From assembly GCA_018257865.1 (NCBI GenBank), contig JAEUBA010000173.1, forward strand, positions 1 through 33,576: DNA of 33,576 nucleotides, written 5' to 3'. The notes beneath the pieces are model-generated. The model was not told the DNA's origin, did not search any database, and worked only from the letters and a program-made list of their open reading frames with translations. This DNA is from Stereocaulon alpinum. Taxonomy: Eukaryota > Ascomycota > Lecanoromycetes > Lecanorales > Stereocaulaceae. Positions 22,830 through 33,576 of the stretch are shown here, piece by piece (the first letter of the stretch is position 1; every line of letters starts with the position of its first letter). Both the position numbers and the translations under genes were made by a program.

Positions 22830-23005
22830 AACCTTAATTAGTATAACTTAAATATTATAAGTCTCTACCTTCTTAATAAGTTCCTACGAGAGTCGCTAAG
22901 TTCTAGGTAGTATAGGAGAATATACTTCGTATTTTACTTCCTCTAGCCGTAGCTATAGTATAAAGGGTAGGTATAGTATAAATAATTAATAGAAAATAGT
23001 ATTAT

Positions 23006-23158
23006 TGTTATGATATAGCCTTATACTATTGTATTGTATTATACTACGGTAACGTAGGGCTGAGGCCCGCCTTAGTACACATTTGAAATAGCTCTCGTAA
23101 GTAGAATTAGACTTAGTAACTAATTTATTATATACTAATTCCTTACTAACACGTTGCA
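23006..23158 (+). repeat. 5' LTR of the Gypsy element
   Basis: 153 bp, starting TGTTATGATATAGCC and ending AACACGTTGCA. It aligns to the 3' LTR without gaps. The roughly ten differences are all C/T or G/A transitions at CpA or TpG sites, so the two LTRs seem to have been identical before RIP. It is unusually short for a fungal Gypsy LTR. Confidence 0.92.
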
Positions 23159-23819
23159 AATAGTAGTAACGGGTTAGGCTTAAGCTATAAGTAGTACTAT
23201 CTATCGCAGCTATAGCACAATCCTACTACTAGCCTTCTATACCGACAGTCTATACTAGCTGCTCAGTAGTAATACTAGCTACCTAGTAGTAACACTAGTC
23301 CTCCGCTATACCCTCTAAGCTTAATAACTTAATTCCGTAACTAATACCACTTAGTATAAGGCTATACTACTCCGTAGCTATAAAACTTAGACTAGGCTAA
23401 AGTATAGTCGACTTATCTTAATAACCTACGGCCTACTACCCGTAGAAGCCCTACTACTAATAACTATAAGTACTATATAAGAGAAGGGCTACACTAGGTT
23501 ATCCTAGGGTAATTAGGTAATTAAAGCCTTAATTCGCCTTACTATAGAGGAGCGAAATCGGAAGTACGTAGTACTTTCTAATCTAAGGATCTAAAGCTTC
23601 CGACCTAAGGATCGGAAATTACGTCTTTAAGTAAAATAAGGAAGTAACTATTACTTTCTATTATAATTCCCCTACCTTAATTCTTAGTTATTCTCTATAG
23701 CTGTTAGTTATTCTTAGCAGCTGTCTTTCCTTATAATTATAGTATTATTATTATAAAGAAGTCGAAAAGCTGGCTTCCCTATTACTGTCGTTATTATTAT
23801 TATAAGCGCTAGATCTTAA

Positions 23820-26800
23820 TTAGAATACTATACTTACTGCGTACCAGTTGGAGTCTTTTCTTAAAAGTGGCCATAGTTATACCAGTATTATTTCTGAAAG
23901 TCTTCGTATTATTATAGTATATATTACGTCTAGCTATATTAGGCTATTAAATATACCCCTATAAGCCCCCGTAAAAAGGACTACTCGTGCGAGTTCTATA
24001 GTAGCTTCTTATAAGAGCTCTATAGCAGAAGACTCCGCCCTAGTAGCCTAGGATTCTAGGTAGATAGTTAATAAGACCTCGCTCCGTACTAACGTTAAAG
24101 CGTTTAAAGAGTATATACGCTACCTTATAATTACTCCGCCTATCAGCTCTCGCCGCGATTTAGCTACGATAGAGGAGATTATTTAAAATACCCCTCTATT
24201 AAGTATATCTTAGGAACGACGCACTAGTAATACTAGTAGGTAACTACCCCTATAGGGTTAGCTAGACCTAAATAACTTTAATAATACTAGATTTAGTAAA
24301 TAATAATAGAGGTTACTATAGTCTCTACTCCGTAGTAGCCCTAATAACCGCCCCCTAGGCGGCGGCGGTAGTACTCCTACGCCCTAGTAGGCTAAAGTAC
24401 TGCCTAGACGCCCTCTACCTTTACGTCCTAACGACGTTAGCTTCTTTAATCCTAAAGTAGAAGGAGACGGTCTAATAGTTAGAGAGAAGTATATTACGTT
24501 CTAAGATATATTTATTTTCATTAATAGACTTAAGGAAATAAAGAGACGGTTTAATAAAGAATAGGTCTTAAAAGTTATTCTCAGCTACCTAAAAGGCACT
24601 ATAATAATATAGTATACGGCAGAATTATTAGAATTCGAGCGAGTCGTACTAGAAACGGTAAATCTTAAATAATAGATAAAGCTCTTAATTCGACGCTTTA
24701 AAGAAGATACCGGTAAAGTAGTAAAAATAATATACTTAGAGAAGTTTATAATAAGCGATACCCTGAGTAATACGGACCCTAGGGAATTCGTATAGTCTAT
24801 TTTCCGCTACGTACGAGTAGCGGAGCTAGGAAATACTTAGCTAATAGTAGTATAGAATAACTTAGTACCTAGCTTCCAAAATACTATTCCCTAGCCTATA
24901 GCAAACACTTCGGTATATATATTCCTAAAACAGCTCGATACTAAGCGATATATTTAGTATAAGCTTACGGTAGAAGAGGATAAAGCGACTTAAAGAGTTA
25001 TAAATAAGGCTATTAATAAAGGCGGATAATCTAGTTAGTATACTACTTATTAAGGAGGATTTTCTAAGCCTTAGTATTCTTCAGCGCCCTTCTAATATAG
25101 CGACTAGTAGTAGCCTTATTAAGGCTACTCTAACAGCTATAGTAGCGGCAACTATAGAAATTCGAACTACTAAGCTAATAAATAACTGCAGTACTTATCC
25201 TAAAACTAATACTCTCTAAGAGAAAGTCTGCCTACCCTACGACAGCCTCTACAGATAGCTGGAGGATAAGCAAGCGGGTTAAATTTAGCGAGACCGTAGT
25301 ACTAGTTAAGGCCTTTCTAATTAAAGCCTTTCTAAGGCAAAAACTTATACGCCGGAAACGGAAGGCCCTACTAAAACTTTAGTAATAGGAGTTAGAATAA
25401 CTTCTAGTAGAAAGCTGCTAGAGTGTATTATAGAGATAAAAATAATAATAAATATAGCAGCTACGCCCCCGCTACTAAGGAATCTAAAGAGCCCTAAGAC
25501 TTTAAGTACTATAATAACAAACCTCTTAAGGAGTAGTTCGAGCTAGAAGCAGAAGCTTATAGCTTCTTCGTTAGACTAGTAGATAGAATATACCGGATAT
25601 ATATAAAAACGTTCGTCTCTAGAAATAAACTCTACTAATATATAAGAGACGAACACCGTACTTTAAGCTAATAGAAGTAGAAGTAAGGAACTAATATATC
25701 TACTTTAAGCTAACAGAAGCGGAAGTAGGGAACTAATATATCTCCTACCTATAAGGGTTACTACGCCGCTTTAGAGGAACCGAAATCTAGTCCTCGCATT
25801 ATTTAATCGAAAATCGATTACACCGAATGAGTTACCGGAGCCGGCTTTCGAAACTAGTATTATATCACAGCTATAGTCTAGTATTTATAGGAAGGTATTC
25901 CCTAAGAGGTATACCTAGACACTAGTTATCCTATTATACTAGGTAACAGGCGTTTTCTAAAAGTATAGATACCCTACGCTGAGATTAGGACTATAGAAAG
26001 TCTATTAATAGTTAAAGGTATCAGCGAGACTTAATACTCTATTATAGAGTACGTACGAATATCTCTCCTCCTACCTAGGAAGTCTAATATCGGCGAGCCT
26101 ATACTTACCGAAATTATAGTTAACGTATACCTAGTTGATAACCTAAGAGCTAATATATTAATTAGAATAGATACTATGGGGCCTAAAGGAATTAATATTA
26201 TTACAATAAAACGGTACGCCTACGTTACGAGTTATAATATACGAATTCTAGTTAATATTAAGCTATAAGGTACTAGAGTCCGAAGGGTAGTAAAGGTAAT
26301 AAATAAAGTACTAGTTAAATTAGGTGAATGAGTAATAATTCTAGTAAACTATTATATATAACTCCTAAAGCGAGACTTACTCTTCGAGCTAAATCAGTCT
26401 AAATTAACGCTCTATACTTATATTATAGACTCTTCCGTTAACTTAATCCTAGCTAGAAACGAGTCCTCTATATCTATATTAGTTACGAAGAAGACTCGTC
26501 TAAGCTATATTACTAAATTACCTTATAATAATTATTACCTTACTACCCTAGAAGTAGCGGAGTTAGCTGCGAAGCCTCTAAAGAAGTATTAATAATACGG
26601 ATAGACTTAATAAGTGCTAAAAGCTACTACCGCTTACCTAGCCTTAATAAGTATAGCTGCTTTAGTTAAGACGGTACCGTAGGAGGCTACTACGGTTAAA
26701 GCGAAGCCTACTAAAACTATACTACCTAATAGTGTTACTATATATAGCTCTCCTTATAACCCTGCTATAATTTAGCTAGTATAAGTAGTCGCTTTATACC

Positions 26801-29800
26801 CTAAGCTCTAGGAAGACTCTAGATTCGTCGACGTTCCCTAAAATTATTAGATAAGAATTCTACTTAAGTAAGGATAGAAAGAAAAGGTTAATAGCTCCGC
26901 TAAAACCTACCCTCTTAATAAGAAAGATAGAGAGGTTATCGATAAGATATTTAATAATCTATATAACTAAGGAAGGCTTAAGTAGACTGCTAAATTAACG
27001 CTATTTAGCTACCCTATCTTTATAGTCTAGCGTATACTAGCTAATAGTAAACGTAAAGGTAGAGTAATAGTAGATATCTAAAAGCTTAATAAGATAGTAT
27101 AGCCTAATATATACCTACTTCCTCTTTAGAGCGATATTATTATAATAGTCTTAGGATATTAGTATATTATAGTTATTAACTATACTTCGTTCTTCTACTA
27201 ATAGCGTATATTACCGGAGTATAGATATCGCCTAATAGTTATTATATATTAAGGGTAAGAGACTTTCCGCGTACTAGTTATAAGTTATAAGGGATCGATA
27301 GCCTACGTCTAACGAGAGATTAATAGAGTACTTCGCCCCTACCGTAACTTCGCAAGAGCCTACGTCGATAATATTATAATTACCTCGAAAACCCTCAGCG
27401 AATATAAGGAGTATCTATATCAGGTTTTTACCTTATTCCTATAAAAAGGAATTTCAGTTAAGCCTATAAAATCCTATATAGGATACCCCTTAGTAAAGCT
27501 TCTTAGGTAACGCGTAGATTCCCTTAGACTTTCTATAGCTAAGGAGAAGCTAGAGGCGATTTTAAAGCTGAAATTCCCAGTAATACTTAGTACGCTTAAG
27601 ACATACCTTAGTTTAATAGGTTACTTACGGAATTATATTCCCCGCTATATATAAGTTAGCTAACCCTTACTTAACCGAAAGATATCCCTTTTAAAGATAT
27701 CTCCTTAAGGGAAAGGTAATCCCCGAAAGGTCTATATACGCCGCACGCAGCTTAGACCGCCTATACCTATAGAATAGAAAGTATTTAAAACGCTATAGTA
27801 TCTATTATCTAGGCCTACCACCCTAATCTATTTTAATAGCAAAATCCACCTCTATATTAATATAGACGTATTAAAAGAATTCGGGTTCGGCGCCTACGTA
27901 TATCACCTAATCGATAATAAGGTTAGGCCTATACTATTCCTCAGCAGGCTACTTACTACCGTAGAGAAGTCCTACTAGCCTACTAAGCTGGAAGTAGCTA
28001 GACTAGTCTAGGTCTTAAAGAAAGTTCGATATATAGCAGAGTCTATAATAACTTATATCCTAACTAACTATTCAGTAACTGTAGAAATCGCGATATAGAA
28101 GACTCTTAATACTTTAGCGGCTTAGAAGATAAATCTACGCCTCGTTCGTATATCTAAATTCTTCTAATATTTCGACTTAGATATTAAGTATAAGCTAGGG
28201 AAGGAGAATATTATCCCTAATACCCTCTCTCGCCTAGCGAGTTTAAATAAAATAAACTATACTTTAGATTATTCTAAGCTTAATACCTTATATTACGCCT
28301 CCTCCGATATTATACCTATCTACTAGTACGCCGCCACCCTTATAGAAATAAGTAATAACTTTAGGAAAAGAATCTTAGAAGGATATAGTAATAACTCCGG
28401 CTAGCAGCGTATTAAGGAGTAAATCTATATAAATAAGTAACTTAGTAAGAACGTAGCGAAGCTACGCTTTGAAAGAGAAGCGTTAATCTTATTATTAGAA
28501 TTTCTAATCTACTATATCGATAAGGCTACCGGTTACTAACGACTCTATATTCCGCCGTTAGTAGTAGCTGACGTCCTCGAAGTTAGATATAGAGATAGAT
28601 ATCTAAGCTTCGCCTAATACTATAAACGTGTTTCCTCGTCGTAGTATATTTATAGACTATCTAAGCTCCTTCGAGAATACCTATAATATTACCCGCAGTA
28701 TTAGGTCTTTTAGACACGCTAATATCTCCCCTATAATAGTATATAAATTATTAACTCCCTACTAGTACCTTTCTATATACTAGTAATAGATTTTATCCTT
28801 AGCTTACCCCTTAGCAAAGCTAGATAGGACTATATAATAATAGTTACCTATAAGTTTAGTAAGCTAGTTACGCTACTTACTAGCAAAACGATATTTTCTG
28901 CTAAAGATTAGGCGGAGTAATTGCTGCAGCGACTACTTCTAATTAACTAGGGGCTACTAAAAGCTATTATCTTAGATAGGGATCCGAAATTCCTTTTAGA
29001 CTTCTAGAAGGAGTTGTTTAAGCAGCTTCGCGTATACCTACTCTACTCTATAGCGTATTATCCACAGACTAATAGAATAAGCGAAAGGACTAATTAAACA
29101 GTTAAGATAGCTCTGCGGTATTATATCTATACCTTAAAAGATCCTACCGCCTAGCCGGAGGTACTACCTAAGTTATAGGCTAGGCTTAATAGATTATTAT
29201 TAATAACTACTAGAAGGACTCCCTATAATATCGCCTATAGATTTGAGCCTAATCAAGCTCTAGACCTTATTAAGGTTAGTTATAAGAAAGGAGATTTTAA
29301 TATAAAAGTAGTCGCTAGAAAAGAAGCTATAGACGTAATTACCTTTACTACTATAACGTAAAAATACTACTATAATAGGAAGTACTAACTAATATTTATA
29401 AAGCCTAGTAATAAAGTGCTTCTACGCTTATATAAAGGATACGATATTCCTGCTATAGCTATTACTGGAAGAAAATATAGTTAATAATACGCTAGTCCTT
29501 TTAAGATCCTAGACTAAGTCGGCCGCCTAGTATACCGCCTTAATATCCCTAAATACTAGAGGATCTATAACGTATTTACTATAGCTTAGTTAGAGCTAGT
29601 ACCTACTACCGCAGCTAATCCCTTTAGTAGGGAACGACCTATATATCCTCCTTTAGTCTTCGTCGAAGGAGATACTGATAAATAGAAGTCCTATTATATT
29701 AAAAGGCTTCTGAACAAACGTATAGTACGTAAGGGTAGGAAGATAGTTACGTAATACTTAGTAAGATAGGAAGGTTTCGAAGTATAATTTAATAAATAGA

Positions 29801-30000
29801 GGACTATAGATCAGCTTGCTAATACTATAGTACTAGTTAAAGAGTATAAGGCCGGTCTACGAAGCAGAGATTAGGCTGAAGCTGGTGTACTAAGATATTA
29901 GGTTGAAGTAACTATACCCGCCGAAACGCCTAAAACTCCTAGACGGAGACTAGGACGGCCTTATAAGTCTAGAAGATAGTTATACTAGGCTTATCTAAAG
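23820..30000 (+). pseudogene. Gypsy gag-pol polyprotein, single frame, RIP-inactivated
   Basis: One frame (positions equal to 1 modulo 3) runs from the gag region to the chromodomain-like end with no indel, interrupted only by TAG/TAA. Landmarks: gag core near 24448-24830; protease YLDTSYPIILG at about 25909 (usual DTG, Gly to Ser by RIP); RT start VDI-KLNKI at 27070 and YVDN at 27361 (YVDD, Asp to Asn); RNase H near 27850-28250; an integrase zinc region and core with Asp codons at about 28789 and in LDRDPKF at 28972-28992, and the YYPQTNRISERTN block from 29056; and a chromodomain-like tail, LLNKRIVRKGRKIVT, from 29707. Gag and pol share one frame, as in Tf1/Tf2-type elements. The start is approximate because ATG is lost. 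Confidence 0.85.
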
Positions 30001-30096
30001 GCTTATATTAATTTTGGCTAGTTACGCTACTTATTATATCGTATATTACTTAGAAGACGAGGGCGTCTTGCTTACTTTCTTATAATCGGGGCAGAT

Positions 30097-30249
30097 TATT
30101 ATAATATAGCCTTATACTATTATATTATATTATACTACGGTAACGTAGGGCTGAGGCCCGCCTTAGTACATATTTAAAATAGCTCTCGCAAGTAGAATTA
30201 GACTTAGCAACCAATTTATTACATACTAATTCCTTACTAACACGTTGCA
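30097..30249 (+). repeat. 3' LTR of the Gypsy element
   Basis: 153 bp, starting TATTATAATATAGCC (TG to TA at the first dinucleotide) and ending AACACGTTGCA. Differences from the 5' LTR are transitions only. It follows directly after a GGGGCAGA polypurine tract and is followed by the ATTAT duplication and then by element X0. Confidence 0.92.
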
Positions 30250-31054
30250 ATTATAGAACGCTTAGTATATATTATTAGATAATATATAGTAAAAGTTTCT
30301 AGTAATAAGAAGGTCTAGGGCGAGATCCCTAGACTAAAAGTAATTATATTATTAAGAATAAGTAGGAGTTTTTATCTAGGTAGTACGCTATAGTTTCTCT
30401 TACGGCTAGGAGAGATATACTACGTATACTATCTACTAGTTATATAAATAATATAATAGAATACCCTTATTAGTATATATAGATACTAGAATAGGTATAT
30501 AAATTAATTAACTAATTAATAGATAAGATATAAATTAATAGTAAGTATATATCTAATTAAAGAAGCCTCTATATATATAGGAAATATATAAGAGATCTTT
30601 ATTAGAAAGGTACTAATATTACGGGTCTAGGCGTGATAAGGAATATATTAGGTAAGGTAGCTTAGGGACCGCTATTAGGTAACTAGTCGTAGTAGTCGTA
30701 GTAATTATAGGGCGCGACTACTACGCCTATAATAACTAGTCGCTATAGTCGCTATAATTATAGGGAGTAATTAGGGCGACTTAGAGGAGTATAGAGTTCC
30801 TCCCTTAAATATATAAGGAAGGGTTTTCCTTTAGTAGAATATTTTCTTATCTCCTTATATTTAACTTATATAATAGAGAGGAGTTTTAGCTAAAGATACT
30901 TTAATAACTATCTATCTCTATTACCTTCTAGTACTTAATATACTATATAATTTACCCGTAGGAGTTAAACTACCCTATTATACTTTAAATACTATACTTT
31001 AGACTATATAGTATAAGTACTTTTAGTTCTACCTTAGGGGAGAGACGGCGTATT

Positions 31055-32640
31055 ACGCCTAAAGTAATAAGTAGATTTAAAGGAAAGGACGTAGCTTTAG
31101 TTCCTAAAGAAGGAATTACTATTAGTAATAGAGGGATAAAGTTACCTACCCCTATAAAGTTCTCTAGTAGGAAGGGAGGATTAGATATATTTCTCTAATA
31201 AATTAACCTATATATAGCCTTTAATATACTAAGCTTCTCTATTATAAAGGCTAGGAATATATTTTACCTTTTATACCTTAAAGGCGACGCTATAGCAGCC
31301 CTTTAACCTTAACTTAAGGAATATCTTTTAATTTAGGACCCTAATATTATAGAGGATAAGTCCTTAAAGATTATCTCTAATAAAATATATATTAGGAACC
31401 TCTTAAGGTCCTACTTTAGGGATAATACTAAAGAAAGAAGGCTAGAACGTAAGCTTATAAATCTTTAGTAGAAGGGATCTATAATAGAGTATATAGCGTA
31501 GTTTAGAGGAATTACCTATTAACTTAATTAGTTAGAAGACGCTTAAGCCGCTATATATTAAAAAGGATTAAAGGATAAGGTTAAGGATAAGCTCACCTAT
31601 TCTAATAATATTAGAAACTTTATATAGTTAGTATCTAAGGTCTACTCTATTAATAATAGGATATATAAAAGAAAGATAGAATAGAAGTCTTCCGCCTTAG
31701 TTACTAAGTTTAGGAGAAGAGAAAATATTTTAGCTATAAAGGCGAAATTCTCTAGGAAACCTTATAAGGGAAAGAAGTAGAAGAAGGACCTATCTAATAT
31801 AGAATACTATAGATACTATAAGAAGGGATACTATTAAAATAAGTACCCTTAATAAGAGTAGGTAGCTATAGTAGGGGATATAAACTCTAACTATAATAAA
31901 TAGGAGTAGCCGGAACGGCTAGAATAGTTAACTAATAAAGAATATAACTACTTAAGTTAGACGGCTTACTATAATAATTTATACTAAATATACCTTAACG
32001 AAAAGGACGGATTAGGATAGTATCCCTAGAAACTAAGATATTAGGTATCTATAGTAAATAGTAAAGAATACTTTAGTAAGGATTAGGCTAATAATCCCCG
32101 CTAGGAACTATCCTTAAGAAGCGAGTTAGGAGAACTTATAGAGAGAGAAGCCTTATTAGATAATAAGACCCTTAATAGGATTAAGGCTTTAAGGTTAAAT
32201 ACCTAAAGGACTTAAGAAGAACTATTAGAATCCTATTAATAGCGATTAGAGTACGTAGAATAGTAAGTAATAGATTTATATAATAAACTAAATAAGGTTA
32301 AGGTATACGTACGAAAAGTTACTATAGATAAGCTAATATAGGTATTAATAACCTTACTAAGCGATAAATAGGCTAAGAAACTAGTAGAAAACGGCTAGCG
32401 GTTATTATTAGTTACTAAGTTTATAAGTCTTTTTAGAAGTCTATCTATAAGCTTCGCCTAGGATAAGACTAAGGGACTTATAGAGTTTAAATCTCTAGTA
32501 GCTTAGAAGATTTAAGAAATATTATAAGGGGATAAGTACTTAGATCTAAATAATCTAGTCTACTAGAAACTCCCTAAAGGATTAAGGTTCTTAAAAGATA
32601 GAAATATATTACTACCGGACTAATAACTTATTCTATAAGA
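31055..32640 (+). pseudogene. Retrotransposon gag with CCHC knuckle, RIP-inactivated
   Basis: The frame at positions equal to 2 modulo 3 opens at ACG CCT AAA GTA (RIP-altered ATG possible) at 31055 and shows a retrotransposon gag layout, with an FRGITYQLNQLEDA-like stretch near 31500-31545. A CCHC knuckle lies at 31802-31850: EYYRYYKKGYY-NKYP, with each Cys and His turned into Tyr. TAA/TAG codons interrupt it. Downstream the frame stays partly readable (LGELIEREALLDNKTLNRIKAL near 32125-32195). The end of the gag is approximate. Confidence 0.72.
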
Positions 32641-32829
32641 TTTATAGTTATTAATCTATTATTTAGATAAAGCGGTTAGGAACCTCCTAAAGTATTAGGA
32701 AAAGATCCTACTTAATAAGTTTATTAAGGAGGACCTGATTACTAGGGACTCTAAGGGGGAACTTATAAAAAACTAGTAGGTTCCGTAATAAATAGACTAG
32801 GTGGCGGAATTACTAAGAAGGTTAAATAG

Positions 32830-33095
32830 GTAGCCGTAGCTAAATCTAGAAATAATATTAGATTTCAGTTTTAGGCGAAGGTTAATAGTATTCTAGTAAG
32901 GGTTATTATTAATAGTAGATTAAGTAAGGATTTAATTAAACTAAGCTTTATAAGGAAATACGGTTTACCTATATAAAAACGCGAGCTATACGCGTTAATA
33001 AACTTTAATAGATTAATAATAGGGATTATTAATAGAAGTACTAAAATACTTAACCTAAGGATAGGACGAAGATATAAGAGATATACCTTTAATTT
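32830..33095 (+). pseudogene. Retrotransposon aspartic protease start, RIP-inactivated and cut by X4
   Basis: In the frame at positions equal to 1 modulo 3, AKVNSILVRVIINSRLSKDL (32875-32934) has the shape of a retropepsin active-site region with the Asp-Ser-Gly triad changed to Asn-Ser-Arg, as RIP would do. It continues through KYGLPI-KRE to RRYKRYTFNL, where element X4 begins. It is in another frame than the gag, so a programmed shift or one indel separates them. Reverse transcriptase would lie beyond the window. Confidence 0.65.
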
Positions 33096-33576
33096 GGCCA
33101 GCGATAGAGACACACCTGTACGCGGTGCTAGCTACGAACCTGAATACCTATTCAGAGCTGAGATGTCTCCCCTAATATATTATAGGTTAAACGATATTAA
33201 GACGTCGCGTAGTTGCTGAGAACTCCGTATAGAGTTTTTCGGGTAATGCGATAATACCTACCCTAACTCCACTACGACTATTATACCTCCCCTACGATCG
33301 AGACTAGACAGCAAGAATTAGTATTAGGTGTAGTATCTTAGCCTAACGAGTAAAGAGTATAGGCAATACCTACCTAGCCGTTAATTTAAAAAATCTAATA
33401 TCTACGTACGCTTAATACGTATCTACCGGTTAAGACTAACGCGTAGTCTATCTTAGGGGAAGGCTGGGGTTATAGGTATATAGGACTAAGAGAAGGATAT
33501 ACTAAGTTATAAATTAGAAGGCGTATTTTAGAAAAGGACGGCCCCTATCTAAGTAGCTAGGCGAGCCTTTAGTGTA
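33096..33576 (+). mobile_element. Element X, copy X4 (5' part; runs off the window)
   Basis: The first 481 bp of element X, starting GGCCAGCGATAGAGACAC exactly as X2 does and matching it throughout with transitions only. It interrupts the protease frame of the second Gypsy remnant. RIP damage is mild to intermediate: TG and CA survive in the first 150 bp and thin out later. The 3' end and the second target-site duplication lie outside the window. Confidence 0.88.

Larger units (their letters stand above)
14951..22953 (-). mobile_element. Reversed 5'-truncated LINE, itself interrupted twice
   Basis: The LINE pieces, on the minus strand, are 14951-15233, 21476-21639 and 22843-22953, together about 560 bp from the 3' end of the same LINE family. 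The tail (TTAATTAATTAATT) abuts X0 at 14951. The insertion duplicated TATAGTATAAAG (14937-14948 and 22954-22965). Two later elements interrupt it: the full-length forward LINE (15234-21462) and X copy X2 (21640-22829). The third piece matches the region upstream of LINE position 21020, which shows that the pieces belong to one insertion. Confidence 0.82.
23006..30249 (+). mobile_element. Complete Ty3/Gypsy LTR retrotransposon with chromodomain-like end
   Basis: A 7,244-bp element with 153-bp LTRs (23006-23158, 30097-30249) that begin TG (TA in the 3' copy through RIP) and end CA. It is flanked by a 5-bp target-site duplication, ATTAT (23001-23005, 30250-30254), and lies in element X0. A purine-rich GGGGCAGA stands just before the 3' LTR as a polypurine tract. 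The internal region carries one gag-pol frame. RIP is strong but not complete: some TG and CA remain. Domain order (protease, RT, RNase H, integrase, chromodomain) places it with the chromoviruses of Ty3/Gypsy. No primer-binding site could be matched to a tRNA with confidence. Confidence 0.93.
13613..30520 (+). mobile_element. Element X, copy X0, split into four pieces by nested insertions
   Basis: The four pieces are 13613-14352, 14798-14950, about 22954-23005 and 30255 to about 30520. Together they give about 1.2 kb and follow the intact copy at 21640-22829 in order and orientation. The left edge begins GGCTAGTAATAG where the intact copy has GGCCAGCGATAG; the right edge has the shared 3' signature and an AATTAATT-type tail. 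TG and CA are almost absent, so this copy is heavily RIP-mutated and is the oldest X here. The insertions dividing it are a LINE fragment (14353-14784), a reversed LINE (about 14951-22953) and a Gypsy element (23006-30249). Its own target-site duplication is not certain; a GATAAG motif on both sides (13608-13613, 30522-30527) is too short to trust. Confidence 0.85.
30521..33095 (+). mobile_element. Second Gypsy-type element, 5' part (LTR/leader, gag, protease)
   Basis: RIP-saturated sequence holding a leader or LTR region (about 30610-31000), a gag-like frame and the start of a protease before X4 cuts it off at 33096. The LTR edges could not be fixed because no second LTR lies in the window; a TATTACGGGTCTAGG near 30612 could be a RIP-altered TG start (guess). 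Two related copies of an AACTAGTCG...AATTATAGGG unit (30680-30717 and 30733-30780) form an imperfect tandem repeat in the leader. The gag and protease sequences differ from those of the element at 23006-30249, so this is another family. Confidence 0.75.

Noticed and set aside
16531..22842. The two opposite X copies (X1, X2) as terminal inverted repeats of one 6-kb DNA transposon
   Set aside because: X2 has its own perfect 13-bp duplication and the sequence between is a LINE with its own 13-bp duplication, so the inverted layout is accidental.
13550..33576. CRISPR-like, centromere or rRNA spacer origin for the AT-rich region
   Set aside because: The AT richness is explained by RIP of identifiable LINE, Gypsy and X elements; there is no spacer-repeat periodicity and no rRNA sequence.

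Overview
The window looks like a chromosome segment of a filamentous ascomycete (Pezizomycotina). Three things point there: a 2,576-residue highly reducing type I polyketide synthase (HR-PKS) gene with eight short GT-AG introns, a LINE of the kind found in filamentous fungi plus Gypsy-type retrotransposons, and repeats whose CpA/TpG dinucleotides have been almost wholly turned into TpA, the mark of repeat-induced point mutation (RIP). The species cannot be named from the sequence.

Layout. 1-368 is the 3' end of a 1.19-kb non-autonomous retroposon (here called element X). 1499-9904 (minus) is an intact HR-PKS with order KS-AT-DH-cMT-ER-KR-ACP and no release domain. 10278-10630 (minus) is a possible 76-residue, three-exon gene of unknown function. 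11948-12849 (plus) is an FSH1-type serine hydrolase of the group that includes the polyketide-releasing enzyme LovG. 13191-13493 (minus) is a MYND zinc-finger gene relic broken by one in-frame TGA.

From 13613 to the end the window is a nested retrotransposon island. One old X copy (13613 to about 30520) has been split by four kinds of insertion: a short forward LINE 3' end, a reversed 5'-truncated LINE, a second X copy lying inside that reversed LINE, and a complete 7.2-kb Gypsy chromovirus. The reversed LINE also holds a full-length forward LINE (15234-21462), and that LINE holds a further X copy (16534-17722). Target-site duplications of 12-13 bp (LINE, X) and 5 bp (Gypsy) were found for five of the insertions and let the order be read directly. 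A second Gypsy remnant (about 30521-33095) and the 5' part of another X copy (33096 onward) close the window. All transposon reading frames are dead through C-to-T/G-to-A changes, yet the LINE ORF2 and the first Gypsy gag-pol still hold one frame over kilobases with no indel.

Working model (inference): the PKS and the hydrolase are a synthase/release-enzyme pair of a small biosynthetic locus, transcribed divergently. The locus sits between same-orientation copies of element X and next to heavily RIP-mutated chromatin, and the MYND gene nearest the island may have been hit by RIP leaking out of the repeats.
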